Positions 43,226 to 52,579 of a DNA stretch of 64,000 nt are shown piece by piece (positions within the stretch are counted from its first letter, which is position 1; every line of letters begins with the position of its first letter). A model generated the notes under the pieces. That model worked only from the letters and a program-made list of their open reading frames with translations, ran no database searches and was not told the origin of the DNA. The stretch comes from NC2004 sp050874905. GTDB lineage: Bacteria; Bacillota; Clostridia; Lachnospirales; Lachnospiraceae. The stretch lies in the NCBI GenBank assembly GCA_050874905.1, contig JBNMLP010000015.1, forward strand, positions 6,197 to 70,196. Reading direction: 5' to 3'. Both the position numbers and the translations under genes were made by a program.

Positions 43226-45379
43226 ATGACGCCCAAGAGACAAAACAGACATACCTATATGATCGTGACGGTGATCCTGATCATCAGCATAGCGGGTATA
43301 TTATTTTATTATACAAAGAGTGTACAAAAGATTTCGGATGCACAGTGCTTTAGTATGCTGGATGATTCCCAGGAGCAGGTCGGACAAATGATCGCCAATG
43401 AAATGCAGAATCAGCAGGAGCATCTGGAATCGGCGTCTAATCTGCTTTCGGATCTGATCGTTGATTTCCACAAGAATCAGGAAGAGATCAAGAAAATTCT
43501 TGCCGCCTGTAGTACGGACCGGGAATATTCCCACTGGGAGATCTGTCTGCCGGATGGCAGGGGTATGCGAGACGACGGAGAAATGTTTGATCTGGAGCCC
43601 GCCTATTCTTTTTCGGATCGTATCCGGAGCGGATTTGTTGTGTCGGAACGCCGGACGGCATTAAAGGATCAGAAAACACAGATCGTCATGTTGTCGAAAT
43701 GTATGTTTGATAATGGCAGATGTACCGGGATCCTTTCTTCGGTGATCGATGTGGAAGCTTTTTCCAAATACTTTTTTAAGAGTTCTTATGCAAAAAAGTT
43801 AAAACTTCTGCTTTTTGAACGGGAAACCGGAGACATTTTAATTGATTTCTGGCATAATTCTCTTGGAAATATCAAGGACATCACCGAGCCTGTCGGGATG
43901 CAGGGATATGACTGGAATACGATCGCAAAGAGGTACTGCAGTGGAAAAAAAGGACATGGAGCTTTTGTATCAGAAAATGATACAGAGATTCAATATCTGT
44001 CTTACGCTCCGGTAGGTTACAGTGACTGGGAGCTGCTGGTGGTTGCTCCAGGATCCTTTTATATGAAATCAGCGCAGGAAAACCGCAGACAGACATTTGA
44101 AATGCTCGGTGTGCTCTTTACGCTGTTTCTTATATACTTGTTGTTTCTTGCTTACTGTGAATGGTGCAGGCAGGAGAAAAATCAAAGAAGAGAACTTGCA
44201 TTAAAGGATGCATTGCAAAAGGCAAAGCATGCCAATGAAGCCAAGTCAGACTTTTTATCGCGTATGTCACATGACATTCGTACTCCGCTGAATGGGATTA
44301 TTGGGTTGATGGATATTTCAGAAGCAAACAGTTCTGATACGGCTTTGCTTCAGGAAAACCGGCAGAAAGCACGTATCGCAGCCAATCATTTATTGTCGTT
44401 GATCAATGACATATTAAATATGAGCAAGCTGGAGGATGACAAGGTGGAATTTTCCCATGAAGCTTTTGATCTTTGTGCGCTGGCAGATGATGTACTTACC
44501 ATTACCAAATTGAACGCGGAGGAAGCCGGGATTACTTTAGAACATGAGAACTGTGCGGAGAATCTGCCGTATCCATATGTTTATGGTAGTCCGCTGCATG
44601 TCCGTCAGATTTTTGTCAATGTGCTGAATAATGCCGTAAAATATAACAAACCGGGTGGCAGCATTTACACGAAGATCACTTGTGAGCAAACCGGAGAGAA
44701 AACGGTGACCTACAGCTGTGTGGTAAAAGATACCGGGATTGGTATGAGCAAAGAATTTCTGGCACACTTGTTTGAACCGTTTGCACAGGAGAAGGTCGAT
44801 GCGAGAAGTGTCTATCAGGGAACCGGACTCGGCATGGCGATCGTCAAATCATTGGTGGATAAAATGGGCGGTACGATCACGGTGAAAAGTGAGGTAGAGG
44901 TAGGAACCGAATTTCTGATCACGCTGACCTTCGACATTGCCTCGAAAGAGGATGTGTATGGTACGGAGGAACAGACGCTGGAAGCGTCGATCAAGGGCAT
45001 GCACATTCTGCTGGCAGAGGATAATGACTTAAACCGGGAGATTGCAACAGAGCTGCTGAAAGAGCAGGGGGCAGAGGTGTCCAGTGTTGTAGATGGAGCA
45101 CAGGCAGTGAAGCTGTTCGGGCAGTGTGAGCAGGGAACGTTTGATGCGGTGCTCATGGATATCATGATGCCGGTCTGTGATGGATTAGAGGCGTGCCGCC
45201 GTATCCGCAGTCTGAACCGGGAGGATGCCAAAAAGGTGCCGGTCATTGCGCTGACTGCCAATGCATTTTTGGAAGATGCGAAAAAATGCGAGGAGGCCGG
45301 AATGGATGCGTATCTGACCAAACCGATCGAATTGAATAAATTGATCGCCACGTTATCCAGAATAAGGAAAACGAAATAG
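43226..45379 (+). CDS. hybrid sensor histidine kinase
   Basis: This 717-residue protein has a membrane helix near 12-30, an extracytoplasmic sensor of about 260 residues and a second helix near 290-310. A coiled coil leads to His349 (SRMSHDIRTPLNG). The HATPase domain (NVLNNAVKYN, DTGIGMS, GTGLGMAIV) and a receiver with Asp645 (AVLMDIMMP) follow. It closely resembles the kinase at 20058 and likewise has no output domain. It is coupled to ddh by a 9-base gap, an unusual partner. Confidence 0.9.
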   Translation: MTPKRQNRHTYMIVTVILIISIAGILFYYTKSVQKISDAQCFSMLDDSQEQVGQMIANEMQNQQEHLESASNLLSDLIVDFHKNQEEIKKILAACSTDREYSHWEICLPDGRGMRDDGEMFDLEPAYSFSDRIRSGFVVSERRTALKDQKTQIVMLSKCMFDNGRCTGILSSVIDVEAFSKYFFKSSYAKKLKLLLFERETGDILIDFWHNSLGNIKDITEPVGMQGYDWNTIAKRYCSGKKGHGAFVSENDTEIQYLSYAPVGYSDWELLVVAPGSFYMKSAQENRRQTFEMLGVLFTLFLIYLLFLAYCEWCRQEKNQRRELALKDALQKAKHANEAKSDFLSRMSHDIRTPLNGIIGLMDISEANSSDTALLQENRQKARIAANHLLSLINDILNMSKLEDDKVEFSHEAFDLCALADDVLTITKLNAEEAGITLEHENCAENLPYPYVYGSPLHVRQIFVNVLNNAVKYNKPGGSIYTKITCEQTGEKTVTYSCVVKDTGIGMSKEFLAHLFEPFAQEKVDARSVYQGTGLGMAIVKSLVDKMGGTITVKSEVEVGTEFLITLTFDIASKEDVYGTEEQTLEASIKGMHILLAEDNDLNREIATELLKEQGAEVSSVVDGAQAVKLFGQCEQGTFDAVLMDIMMPVCDGLEACRRIRSLNREDAKKVPVIALTANAFLEDAKKCEEAGMDAYLTKPIELNKLIATLSRIRKTK

Positions 45380-45383
45380 CATA

Positions 45384-45414
45384 GGAGGCTGTTTGAAAAA
45401 GCAGCCTCTTTTTT
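45384..45414 (+). terminator. Rho-independent terminator
   Basis: GGAGGCTG and CAGCCTCT (45384-45409) pair with a 10-base loop and run into six T. Confidence 0.85.
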
Positions 45415-45446
45415 ATACCCTTCGATAAGTTGTAACAACAACTGTC

Positions 45447-45475
45447 TTGTCACCTGTAAAAATATGTGCTATACT
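45447..45475 (+). promoter_or_regulatory. nad operon promoter with possible NiaR site
   Basis: TTGTCA (45447-45452) and TATACT (45470-45475) are spaced by 17 bases, with TGC before the -10. The -35 is embedded in ACTGTCTTGTCACCTGT, which resembles the GTC/ACCTGT-rich operators described for NiaR. Since the last gene of the operon encodes a NiaR-type repressor, feedback by nicotinic acid at this site is likely but inferred. Confidence 0.55.
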
Positions 45476-45541
45476 TCACCGTAAACAAAAAGGAAGCAGG
45501 TGGCAGCAGCTTTTTATGCGCTGTCAGGAAAGGATGTTTTT

Positions 45542-46459
45542 ATGAACGAAGACAAGATACAACAGATTAAGGCATTGAAAAAAGAAAAAAATGCTGTGAT
45601 TTTAGCCCACTATTATGTGAAGCCGGAGGTGCAGGCAATCGCAGATTATATCGGCGATTCCTTTTACTTAAGTAAGCTGGCGGTAAGCCTTGACAATCCG
45701 GTCATCGTCTTTTGCGGTGTCTCCTTTATGGGGGAAAGTGCCAAGCTTCTGAATCCGGAGAAAACGGTGCTGATGCCGGAGCCGACCGCCGACTGTCCGA
45801 TGGCACACATGGTGACGGAGCAGGTGGTGGAGCAGGCAAGACAGACGTATGAGGATCTGGCTGTTGTCTGCTATATCAATTCTACCGCAGAGATCAAATC
45901 GTGGTCGGATGTCTGTGTGACATCGGCAAATGCGGTAAAGATCGTTAAAAATCTGCCGAATAAAAACATTCTGTTCATTCCGGACCGCAACCTCGGACAT
46001 TATGTGGCAAGTCAGGTGCCGGACAAACATTTTATCTATAACGAAGGCTTCTGTCCACGGCATGAATATATGTCTGCCGATGAGATCAGAGAAGCCAAAG
46101 CGGCACATCCGGATGCCAAAGTGCTGGTACACCCGGAATGTAATCCCGACATTATCAAGCTGGCAGATTACATTGGTTCCACGAGCGGCATTATCAATTA
46201 TGCAAAGGAACACAAAGAGGAGAAGGAGTTCATTATCGGAACGGTAGTCGGTGTCATTTACAAACTGGAGGAGGAACGACCGGATGCCGCCTTTTATTTC
46301 CCGAAAACAGAGCCTATTTGTGTCAACATGGATAAGATCACGCTCGATCATGTGATCCATGTTTTAGAGACCGGGGAAAATGAGGTTTCTCTCCCGCCAA
46401 AAGAACATGAGGAAAAAGCGAAGGAAGCATTACATCAGATGCTTTTGCTTGCAAAATAG
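45542..46459 (+). CDS. nadA: quinolinate synthase
   Basis: The start at 45542 follows AAAGGATG, giving 305 residues. NadA condenses iminoaspartate with dihydroxyacetone phosphate using one 4Fe-4S cluster. The three cluster cysteines can be read in VFCGVSF, GFCPRHE and PICVNMDK. The segments HYYVKPEVQ and TSANAVKIV are typical. It leads the nadA-nadB-nadC-niaR operon. Confidence 0.97.
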   Translation: MNEDKIQQIKALKKEKNAVILAHYYVKPEVQAIADYIGDSFYLSKLAVSLDNPVIVFCGVSFMGESAKLLNPEKTVLMPEPTADCPMAHMVTEQVVEQARQTYEDLAVVCYINSTAEIKSWSDVCVTSANAVKIVKNLPNKNILFIPDRNLGHYVASQVPDKHFIYNEGFCPRHEYMSADEIREAKAAHPDAKVLVHPECNPDIIKLADYIGSTSGIINYAKEHKEEKEFIIGTVVGVIYKLEEERPDAAFYFPKTEPICVNMDKITLDHVIHVLETGENEVSLPPKEHEEKAKEALHQMLLLAK

Positions 46460-46478
46460 AGGAAATCAGGTGAATGAT

Positions 46479-47693
46479 ATGAAACAGCAATATTACGATG
46501 TCGTTATTGTAGGATGTGGCGTAGGCGGACTTTACACTGCCCTTCATCTGCCGAGTGATACCCGGGTTCTGATGCTGTCCAAGGAGGAATTGAAAACGTG
46601 TGACTCCATGCTGGCACAGGGCGGGATCTGTGTGCTGCGGGATGAGGATGATTATGATTCTTACTTTGAAGATACAATGCGTGCCGGACATTATGAAAAC
46701 CGCAAGGAAAGTGTAGATATCATGATACGGGGAAGCCGGGATGTGATCAATACGCTGCTGTCCTTAGGTGTAGAGTTTGAAAAGGATGAAAATGGAAATC
46801 TGTGCTATACGAAGGAGGGCGCACATTCCAAACCGCGTATTTGTTTCCATGAGGACATTACCGGAGAAGCGATCACGACAAAGCTTTTAAAAGCAGTAAA
46901 GGCATGTCCGAATGTCACGATCAAAGAATATATGACGATGACGGACATCATTGAACGGAATAAGGAATGTATCGGTGTTCTGGCAAAGGATGTCCAGGGA
47001 AAAGAGTATGAATTTTTCGCAGAAGATGTGGTGCTGGCTACCGGAGGAATCGGCGGATTGTATAAACATTCCACGAATTTTCCAATCTTAACCGGAGATG
47101 GCTGCAGTGTTGCCGAAAAGCATGGCGTAGAGCTGGAGCATATGGACTATATCCAGATCCATCCGACCTGTCTTTATAGTGACAAACCGGGGCGCAGTTT
47201 TCTGATCACGGAATCTGCCAGAGGAGAAGGTGCGGTGCTGCTCAATCATAAAGGAGAGCGGTTTACCGATGAGTTACAGCCACGGGATATTGTAGCCGCC
47301 GCCATCAAAGCGGAAATGGAAAAAGAAGGCGTGGAATATGAGTACCTTTCTTTTGCTCCGATCGATCCGGAAGAAGTCGTCAGGCATTTTCCTCATATTT
47401 ATGAGCACTGTTTGGAGGAAGGATATGATATACTAAAAGAGCCGATCCCGATCGTTCCGGCACAGCATTATTTTATGGGTGGCATCCATGTGGATTCCAA
47501 TTCCAAAACAACGATGGATCATCTGTATGCCGTCGGTGAGACAAGCTGTAACGGAGTACACGGAAAAAACAGGCTTGCAAGCAACAGTTTATTAGAGAGT
47601 CTGGTATTTGCCAAACGGGCGGCCAGAGAAATTACGAACACACAGAAAGGAACCAAAGAATATGAATCCAATTACTATGCAATTAGTTGCTGA
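46479..47693 (+). CDS. nadB: L-aspartate oxidase
   Basis: The start at 46479 gives 404 residues and places the FAD-binding GCGVGGLYTAL motif at the N-terminus; AGGTGA precedes it. The motifs SMLAQGGICV and GEGAVLLNHKGERF, plus HYFMGGIHVD and NRLASNSLLESLVF, identify NadB. The protein is shorter than the usual 430-540 residues because the C-terminal helical domain is reduced. It supplies iminoaspartate to NadA. In anaerobes fumarate may serve as acceptor. Its end overlaps nadC by 32 bases. Confidence 0.93.
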   Translation: MKQQYYDVVIVGCGVGGLYTALHLPSDTRVLMLSKEELKTCDSMLAQGGICVLRDEDDYDSYFEDTMRAGHYENRKESVDIMIRGSRDVINTLLSLGVEFEKDENGNLCYTKEGAHSKPRICFHEDITGEAITTKLLKAVKACPNVTIKEYMTMTDIIERNKECIGVLAKDVQGKEYEFFAEDVVLATGGIGGLYKHSTNFPILTGDGCSVAEKHGVELEHMDYIQIHPTCLYSDKPGRSFLITESARGEGAVLLNHKGERFTDELQPRDIVAAAIKAEMEKEGVEYEYLSFAPIDPEEVVRHFPHIYEHCLEEGYDILKEPIPIVPAQHYFMGGIHVDSNSKTTMDHLYAVGETSCNGVHGKNRLASNSLLESLVFAKRAAREITNTQKGTKEYESNYYAISC

Positions 47694-48522
47694 CAAATAC
47701 ATAAAAATGGCGTTAGAGGAGGATATTAGCAGTGAGGACGTTTCCACCAATGCCGTGATGCCGGATAAAAAGCTGGGGGAAGTGTCGTTGATCGCCAAAG
47801 AGGATGGTATCATTGCCGGACTTTCCATTTTTGAGCGGGTATTTACGATGCTGGATGCGCAAACTGTGGTAGAATTTAAAGATGGTGTCAGGGATGGCGC
47901 ACATGTGACAAACGGACAGGTGATGGCAGTGGTACGGGGAGATATAAGAGTATTGCTTTCGGGAGAACGCACGGCTCTTAATTACCTGCAGCGGTTAAGT
48001 GGAATTGCCACTTATACCAGTCAGGTTGCCAAGCTGCTTGAGGGAAGCCATACCAAGCTTTTGGATACAAGAAAAACAACACCGGGCATGCGCATTTTTG
48101 AAAAGTATGCGGTACGTGTCGGCGGTGGAAACAATCACCGCTACAATCTGTCAGACGGTGTGCTGTTAAAGGATAATCACATCGACGCCGCAGGTGGTGT
48201 TGCAAATGCCATCAAAATGGCGAAGGAATATGCCCCATTTGTCCGCAAGATCGAGGTGGAAACAGAGTCTTTGGAGATGGTAAAGGAAGCAGTGGAAGCC
48301 GGTGCTGACATTATCATGCTCGACAACATGACACCGGAGCAGATGAAGGAAGCGATCGACGTGATCGATGGGCGTGCTGAGACAGAGTGTTCCGGCAACA
48401 TCACAAAGGAAAATATCAAAACGATCACAGCACTCGGGGTTGATTATGTTTCCAGTGGTGCTTTGACACATTCCGCACCGATCTTAGATATCAGTCTGAA
48501 ACATTTAACTGTGATCGAATAG
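47662..48522 (+). CDS. nadC: nicotinate-nucleotide pyrophosphorylase (quinolinate phosphoribosyltransferase)
   Basis: The start at 47662 (AAAGGAACC upstream) gives 286 residues. Signature segments are SGERTALNYLQRLSG, LDTRKTTPGMR, GGGNNHRYNLSDGVLLKDNH and MLDNM. It converts quinolinate and PRPP to nicotinate mononucleotide. Confidence 0.97.
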   Translation: MNPITMQLVADKYIKMALEEDISSEDVSTNAVMPDKKLGEVSLIAKEDGIIAGLSIFERVFTMLDAQTVVEFKDGVRDGAHVTNGQVMAVVRGDIRVLLSGERTALNYLQRLSGIATYTSQVAKLLEGSHTKLLDTRKTTPGMRIFEKYAVRVGGGNNHRYNLSDGVLLKDNHIDAAGGVANAIKMAKEYAPFVRKIEVETESLEMVKEAVEAGADIIMLDNMTPEQMKEAIDVIDGRAETECSGNITKENIKTITALGVDYVSSGALTHSAPILDISLKHLTVIE

Positions 48523-48538
48523 AGCAGGAGTGAATGGT

Positions 48539-49093
48539 ATGGGTAAAGAACAGCAAACAGGAGAAAAGCGGAGAGAGCAGCTGCTTGCACTTATGCGCCA
48601 GTCCAACTCGCCGCTTTCTGGAGCAATCTTAGGAGAGAAGACCGGGGTAAGCCGTCAGGTGGTCGTACAGGATATTGCTCTGCTCCGCACCAAAGGGATA
48701 CGCATTGTGTCGACGGCGCGCGGCTATGTGCTTGCAGAAGAAAAGAAGCAGCCGGAGCGCACCTTTAAGGTCTGTCATACGGAGGAGCAGGTTGCCGATG
48801 AGCTGCAGACGATGGTAGATTACGGCGGGGAAGTTGTGGATGTCATGGTCAATCACAGAACCTATGGCAAAGTCACTGCACCGCTGCACGTCAAGAGCCG
48901 CCGGGATGTACAGAATTTCCTGAATGAGTTAAAGAGCAGCAAGTCTTCTCTTTTGTTAAACATCACAAGTGGGTATCATTTTCATACGGTACGCGCCGAG
49001 AGTGAGGAGATTTTAGACGAGATCGAACAGGCACTAAAAGATAAGGGATATTTAGTGGAACGCCTTGCTTATGAAATGGCGCAGGAACCCTAA
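48539..49093 (+). CDS. niaR: NiaR-type niacin-responsive repressor (HTH plus 3H domain)
   Basis: The ATG at 48539 follows CAGGAG, giving 184 residues. A winged helix covers about 8-60 (SGAILGEKTGVSRQVVVQDIALL). The 3H domain has the three conserved His regions (VNHRTYGKV, LHVKSR, YHFHTV). It represses NAD synthesis genes when nicotinic acid is present. Position as the last gene of the nad operon supports autoregulation. Confidence 0.93.
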   Translation: MGKEQQTGEKRREQLLALMRQSNSPLSGAILGEKTGVSRQVVVQDIALLRTKGIRIVSTARGYVLAEEKKQPERTFKVCHTEEQVADELQTMVDYGGEVVDVMVNHRTYGKVTAPLHVKSRRDVQNFLNELKSSKSSLLLNITSGYHFHTVRAESEEILDEIEQALKDKGYLVERLAYEMAQEP

Positions 49094-49153
49094 ACGAGAA
49101 AATTTATAAAAAAAAATTTTCACTTTTCTAGTGTAATTTACGAAAGAATCGTG

Positions 49154-49253
49154 TATAATGAACGCGATAGGGTAAAATTTGCCCGGTTGGTAGGTTACCA
49201 AGCCCGTTAATACGGGTGATAAATAATATTATAAAGTAAAGGAGTAAGGTAAA
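49154..49253 (+). promoter_or_regulatory. pckA promoter and structured leader
   Basis: TATAAT lies at 49154-49159 without a clear -35. The roughly 90-base leader contains two adjacent hairpins: TTGGTA-GGT-TACCAA (49187-49201) and CCCGT-TAAT-ACGGG (49204-49217). An AT-rich stretch and AAAGGAG come after them. The hairpins may stabilise the message or bind a regulator; no known riboswitch is recognised. Confidence 0.5.
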
Positions 49254-50867
49254 ATGGCAAACATTGATTTAAGCAAGTACGGTATTACCGGAACGACAGA
49301 GATCGTTTACAATCCTTCTTACGATGTATTATTCGAAGAAGAGACCAAGTCTTCCAACGAAGGTTATGAGGTTGGTCAGAACACAGAGTTAGACGCAGTG
49401 AACGTTATGACAGGTATCTACACCGGTCGTTCTCCTAAAGATAAGTTCATCGTTGAAGATGAGAACTCTAAGGACACTGTATGGTGGGATTCTGCAGAAT
49501 ATCCAAATGACAACCACAAGATGTCAGAAAAAGCATGGGCTGCAGTAAAAGACATTGCAAAGAAAGAGCTTTCTAATAAAAAGTTATATGTAGTAGATGC
49601 CTTCTGTGGTGCAAACAAAGACACCCGTATGGCAGTTCGTTTCATCGTTGAGGTTGCTTGGCAGGCTCACTTTGTAACAAACATGTTCATCAAGCCAACC
49701 GAAGACGAGTTAAAAGACTTCGAGCCAGATTTCATTGTTTACAATGCATCTAAGGCTAAGGTTGAGAACTACAAAGAGTTAGGATTAAACTCTGAGACAT
49801 GTGTTGCATTCAACATTACAAGCAAAGAGCAGGTTATCATCAATACATGGTACGGTGGAGAGATGAAGAAGGGTATGTTCTCTATGATGAACTACTTCTT
49901 ACCATTAAAGGGTATGGCTTCTATGCACTGTTCAGCAAATACCGATATGGAAGGTAAGAACACAGCAGTATTCTTCGGTCTTTCCGGAACTGGTAAGACA
50001 ACCTTATCTACAGATCCAAAACGTCTTCTGATCGGTGATGATGAGCACGGTTGGGATGACAACGGCGTATTCAACTTCGAGGGTGGTTGCTACGCGAAGG
50101 TAATCGGTCTGGACAAAGAGTCTGAGCCGGATATCTACAATGCGATCAGAAGAGATGCATTATTAGAGAACGTTACCGTTGCTGCTGATGGCAAGATCGA
50201 CTTTGACGATAAGAGCGTAACAGAGAACACTCGTGTATCTTATCCGATCGATCACATCGATAATATCGTAGCAAAAGTAAATGGTATCTCTGCAGGTCCT
50301 GCTGCAAAGAACGTAATCTTCTTATCTGCAGATGCATTTGGAGTACTTCCTCCAGTATCTATCCTGACACCAGAGCAGACACAGTACTACTTCTTATCAG
50401 GATTTACCGCAAAATTAGCAGGTACAGAGCGTGGAATCACAGAGCCTACTCCTACTTTCTCTGCATGTTTCGGACAGGCATTCTTAGAGTTACACCCAAC
50501 CAAATATGGTGAGGAGCTCGTAAAGAAGATGGAGAAGAGTGGTGCTAAGGCATACCTTGTAAATACCGGATGGAACGGAACTGGTAAGCGTATCACCATC
50601 AAAGATACCCGTGGAATCATCGACGCTATCTTAAGCGGTGCAATCAACGAAGCACCTACAAAGAAGATCCCTATGTTCAACTTTGAGGTTCCAACAGAGC
50701 TTCCAGGTGTTGACAGCGGTATCTTAGATCCTCGTGACACTTATGCTGATCCTACTGAGTGGGAGACAAAGGCAAAAGACTTAGCTGCTCGTTTCGTTAA
50801 GAACTTCAAGAAGTACGAGACAAACGATGCTGGTAAAGCATTAGTTGCTGCTGGTCCTGAGGCATAA
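49254..50867 (+). CDS. pckA: phosphoenolpyruvate carboxykinase (ATP)
   Basis: This 537-residue protein carries the phosphate-binding loop GLSGTGKTTLS, the kinase-2 motif IGDDEHGW, the substrate motif YTGRSPKDKF and NTGWNGTGKRI. It interconverts oxaloacetate and PEP with ATP/ADP; in gut anaerobes it often runs toward oxaloacetate. Codon choice is strongly biased (AAC, TTC, TAC, GGT), unlike its neighbours, which points to very high expression. Confidence 0.98.
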   Translation: MANIDLSKYGITGTTEIVYNPSYDVLFEEETKSSNEGYEVGQNTELDAVNVMTGIYTGRSPKDKFIVEDENSKDTVWWDSAEYPNDNHKMSEKAWAAVKDIAKKELSNKKLYVVDAFCGANKDTRMAVRFIVEVAWQAHFVTNMFIKPTEDELKDFEPDFIVYNASKAKVENYKELGLNSETCVAFNITSKEQVIINTWYGGEMKKGMFSMMNYFLPLKGMASMHCSANTDMEGKNTAVFFGLSGTGKTTLSTDPKRLLIGDDEHGWDDNGVFNFEGGCYAKVIGLDKESEPDIYNAIRRDALLENVTVAADGKIDFDDKSVTENTRVSYPIDHIDNIVAKVNGISAGPAAKNVIFLSADAFGVLPPVSILTPEQTQYYFLSGFTAKLAGTERGITEPTPTFSACFGQAFLELHPTKYGEELVKKMEKSGAKAYLVNTGWNGTGKRITIKDTRGIIDAILSGAINEAPTKKIPMFNFEVPTELPGVDSGILDPRDTYADPTEWETKAKDLAARFVKNFKKYETNDAGKALVAAGPEA

Positions 50868-50901
50868 GAAACGTCTTTGACTTGATTGATTTGAACTGAT
50901 T

Positions 50902-50947
50902 ATAAGCTGCTATCGTTATGCTGCATAATGATAGTAGCTTATTTTTG
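50902..50947 (+). terminator. Rho-independent terminator of pckA
   Basis: The arms at 50902-50920 and 50924-50942 pair over 19 bp with two G-U pairs and a CTG loop, then T5. Confidence 0.92.
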
Positions 50948-51040
50948 TAGTAAAAGTCCAGCAGGCGTCCCGTAGGTCTGCATGATGCAGAAAAGATATT
51001 ATATAAGCACGGTAAAGTGTGCAAAAACAGGAGAGAAAGT

Positions 51041-51763
51041 ATGGTCAAGATTGCGACAATCAGAACCGATTTTAAGGAGAAATTCGGACTGCCACGCCAG
51101 AGTGGATTAGTACCGGAGCTGACCGGGCGGATCGTATTTGAACCGGCATACCGGAATCCACAGGCGTTAAAGGGACTGTCAGATTTTTCTCATTTGTGGA
51201 TCATCTGGGAATGTTCGATGGCACAGAAAAAGCAGGGGCAGGGAAAGAGGAAAAAAGAATCCCAGCAGGAAACACAAAAAGCCCCTCACTGGAATGCCAT
51301 GGTGAAGCCACCCCGGTTAGGCGGAAATGAAAAAATGGGAGTGTTTGCCACCCGTTCTCCGTTCCGTCCTAATCCGATCGGACTTTCTTGTGTTAAGATT
51401 GATCAGATCAAAGAAACGGAAAAAGAAGGAACGGTGATCCTTGTCAGTGGAATTGATCTGTTAGATGGCACTCCGATCTATGACATCAAACCATATCTTC
51501 CCTATGCGGACAGTCATCCGGAAGCAACCTCCGGATTTGCGGGAGAGGTCTATGCGCATGCCCTTGATGTTGTATTTCCGAAAGAGCTGCTCTTACGGCT
51601 GCCGGAGGAAAAACGTCCGGGAGCAATGGGATTATTACGGCAGGATCCACGTCCGGCATATCAGGATGAGGAAGACCGGATCTACGGCGTTTCTTACGCC
51701 GGATTCAATATCCGGTTTCAGGTGAAGAACGATCGGTTGACCGTCATAGAGGTAGAAGAATAA
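51041..51763 (+). CDS. trmO: tRNA (N6-threonylcarbamoyladenosine-37) methyltransferase TrmO
   Basis: The start at 51041 follows AGGAGAG, giving 240 residues. The core motif RPNPIGLS within FATRSPFRPNPIGLSCVKI defines the TsaA/TrmO family, with LDGTPIYDIKPYLPYAD following. It methylates the t6A37 modification of ANN-decoding tRNAs using SAM. Its C-terminal half (PRPAYQDEEDRIYGVSYAG) is also family-typical. Confidence 0.92.
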   Translation: MVKIATIRTDFKEKFGLPRQSGLVPELTGRIVFEPAYRNPQALKGLSDFSHLWIIWECSMAQKKQGQGKRKKESQQETQKAPHWNAMVKPPRLGGNEKMGVFATRSPFRPNPIGLSCVKIDQIKETEKEGTVILVSGIDLLDGTPIYDIKPYLPYADSHPEATSGFAGEVYAHALDVVFPKELLLRLPEEKRPGAMGLLRQDPRPAYQDEEDRIYGVSYAGFNIRFQVKNDRLTVIEVEE

Positions 51764-51793
51764 GATACGAAAAGGAGAAAGAAGCGTAATCGT

Positions 51794-52561
51794 ATGGAAG
51801 AGAAAAAGAATCCAAAAATTCTGGCGGTAGCCGGAAAAGGGGGCGTCGGAAAAACATCACTTGCCGCTGCTCTTGTGAAAAAACTGGTGGAAACGAAAAA
51901 GAATGCCAAAATACTGGCGATTGATGCAGATCCGGCGGTAGGACTTTCTACCGTCCTCCATGTTCCGGTGAAGACAACGATTGATGATATCAGAAAACAG
52001 GTGGTTGCCACCGTAAAGGATGGCGATACAAAAACCGCATTAGAGCTTTTATCGGAGGCCAAATATGAGATCTATGATGCGATCGTAGAACAGGACGGCT
52101 ATGCATTTATTGCGATCGGCCGGCCGGAAGCGGCAGGCTGTTACTGCAAGATCAATTCCTATTTAAAGGAAGTGATCACCATGCTGTCTTCCCAGTTTGA
52201 CTATGTTGTGATCGATGGGGAGGCAGGAATTGAGCAGATCAACCGCCGTGTAATGGAGAAGGTAACCCACCTGATCTGTGTGACTGATGCCAGTAAAAAA
52301 GGCTGTCAGGTAGTAAAGACGATCAAGCAGGTTGCAGATGAACTGGTGATGTATGAAAAGATCGGAGTGGTGGCGAACCGTCTTCCAAGCCGGGATGTCG
52401 TGGAACATATGGAACTTTCTGAACTTCCGTTGCTCGCTGCCATTTTATCGGATGAGGCACTGGCACTGTATGATATGAAGGGAGACAATGTCTTCACACT
52501 TCCAGAGGATGCCGAGATTGTAAAGGGAGCCGGACTGGTGTTAAAACAGTTGGGAATATAA
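51794..52561 (+). CDS. CooC-family nucleotide-binding ATPase
   Basis: This 255-residue SIMIBI-class ATPase has the deviant P-loop GKGGVGKTS (14-22) and the switch sequence IDADPAVGLS. The GRPEAAGCYCKINSYL segment holds the Cys-x-Cys pair found in CooC proteins, which load nickel into CO dehydrogenase. VIDGEAGIEQINR follows. No CO dehydrogenase gene is visible. The next gene, 18 bases on, encodes a 2-hydroxyacyl-CoA-dehydratase-like iron-sulfur protein, so this ATPase may mature or energise that protein. The gene name cooC would overstate the case. Confidence 0.85.
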   Translation: MEEKKNPKILAVAGKGGVGKTSLAAALVKKLVETKKNAKILAIDADPAVGLSTVLHVPVKTTIDDIRKQVVATVKDGDTKTALELLSEAKYEIYDAIVEQDGYAFIAIGRPEAAGCYCKINSYLKEVITMLSSQFDYVVIDGEAGIEQINRRVMEKVTHLICVTDASKKGCQVVKTIKQVADELVMYEKIGVVANRLPSRDVVEHMELSELPLLAAILSDEALALYDMKGDNVFTLPEDAEIVKGAGLVLKQLGI

Positions 52562-52579
52562 CAGAAAAAGGATGTACCT

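Noticed and set aside
51794..52561. Assigning this ATPase as a nickel-loading factor of CO dehydrogenase
   Set aside because: No CO dehydrogenase gene is visible in the window; the family name alone does not establish the substrate.
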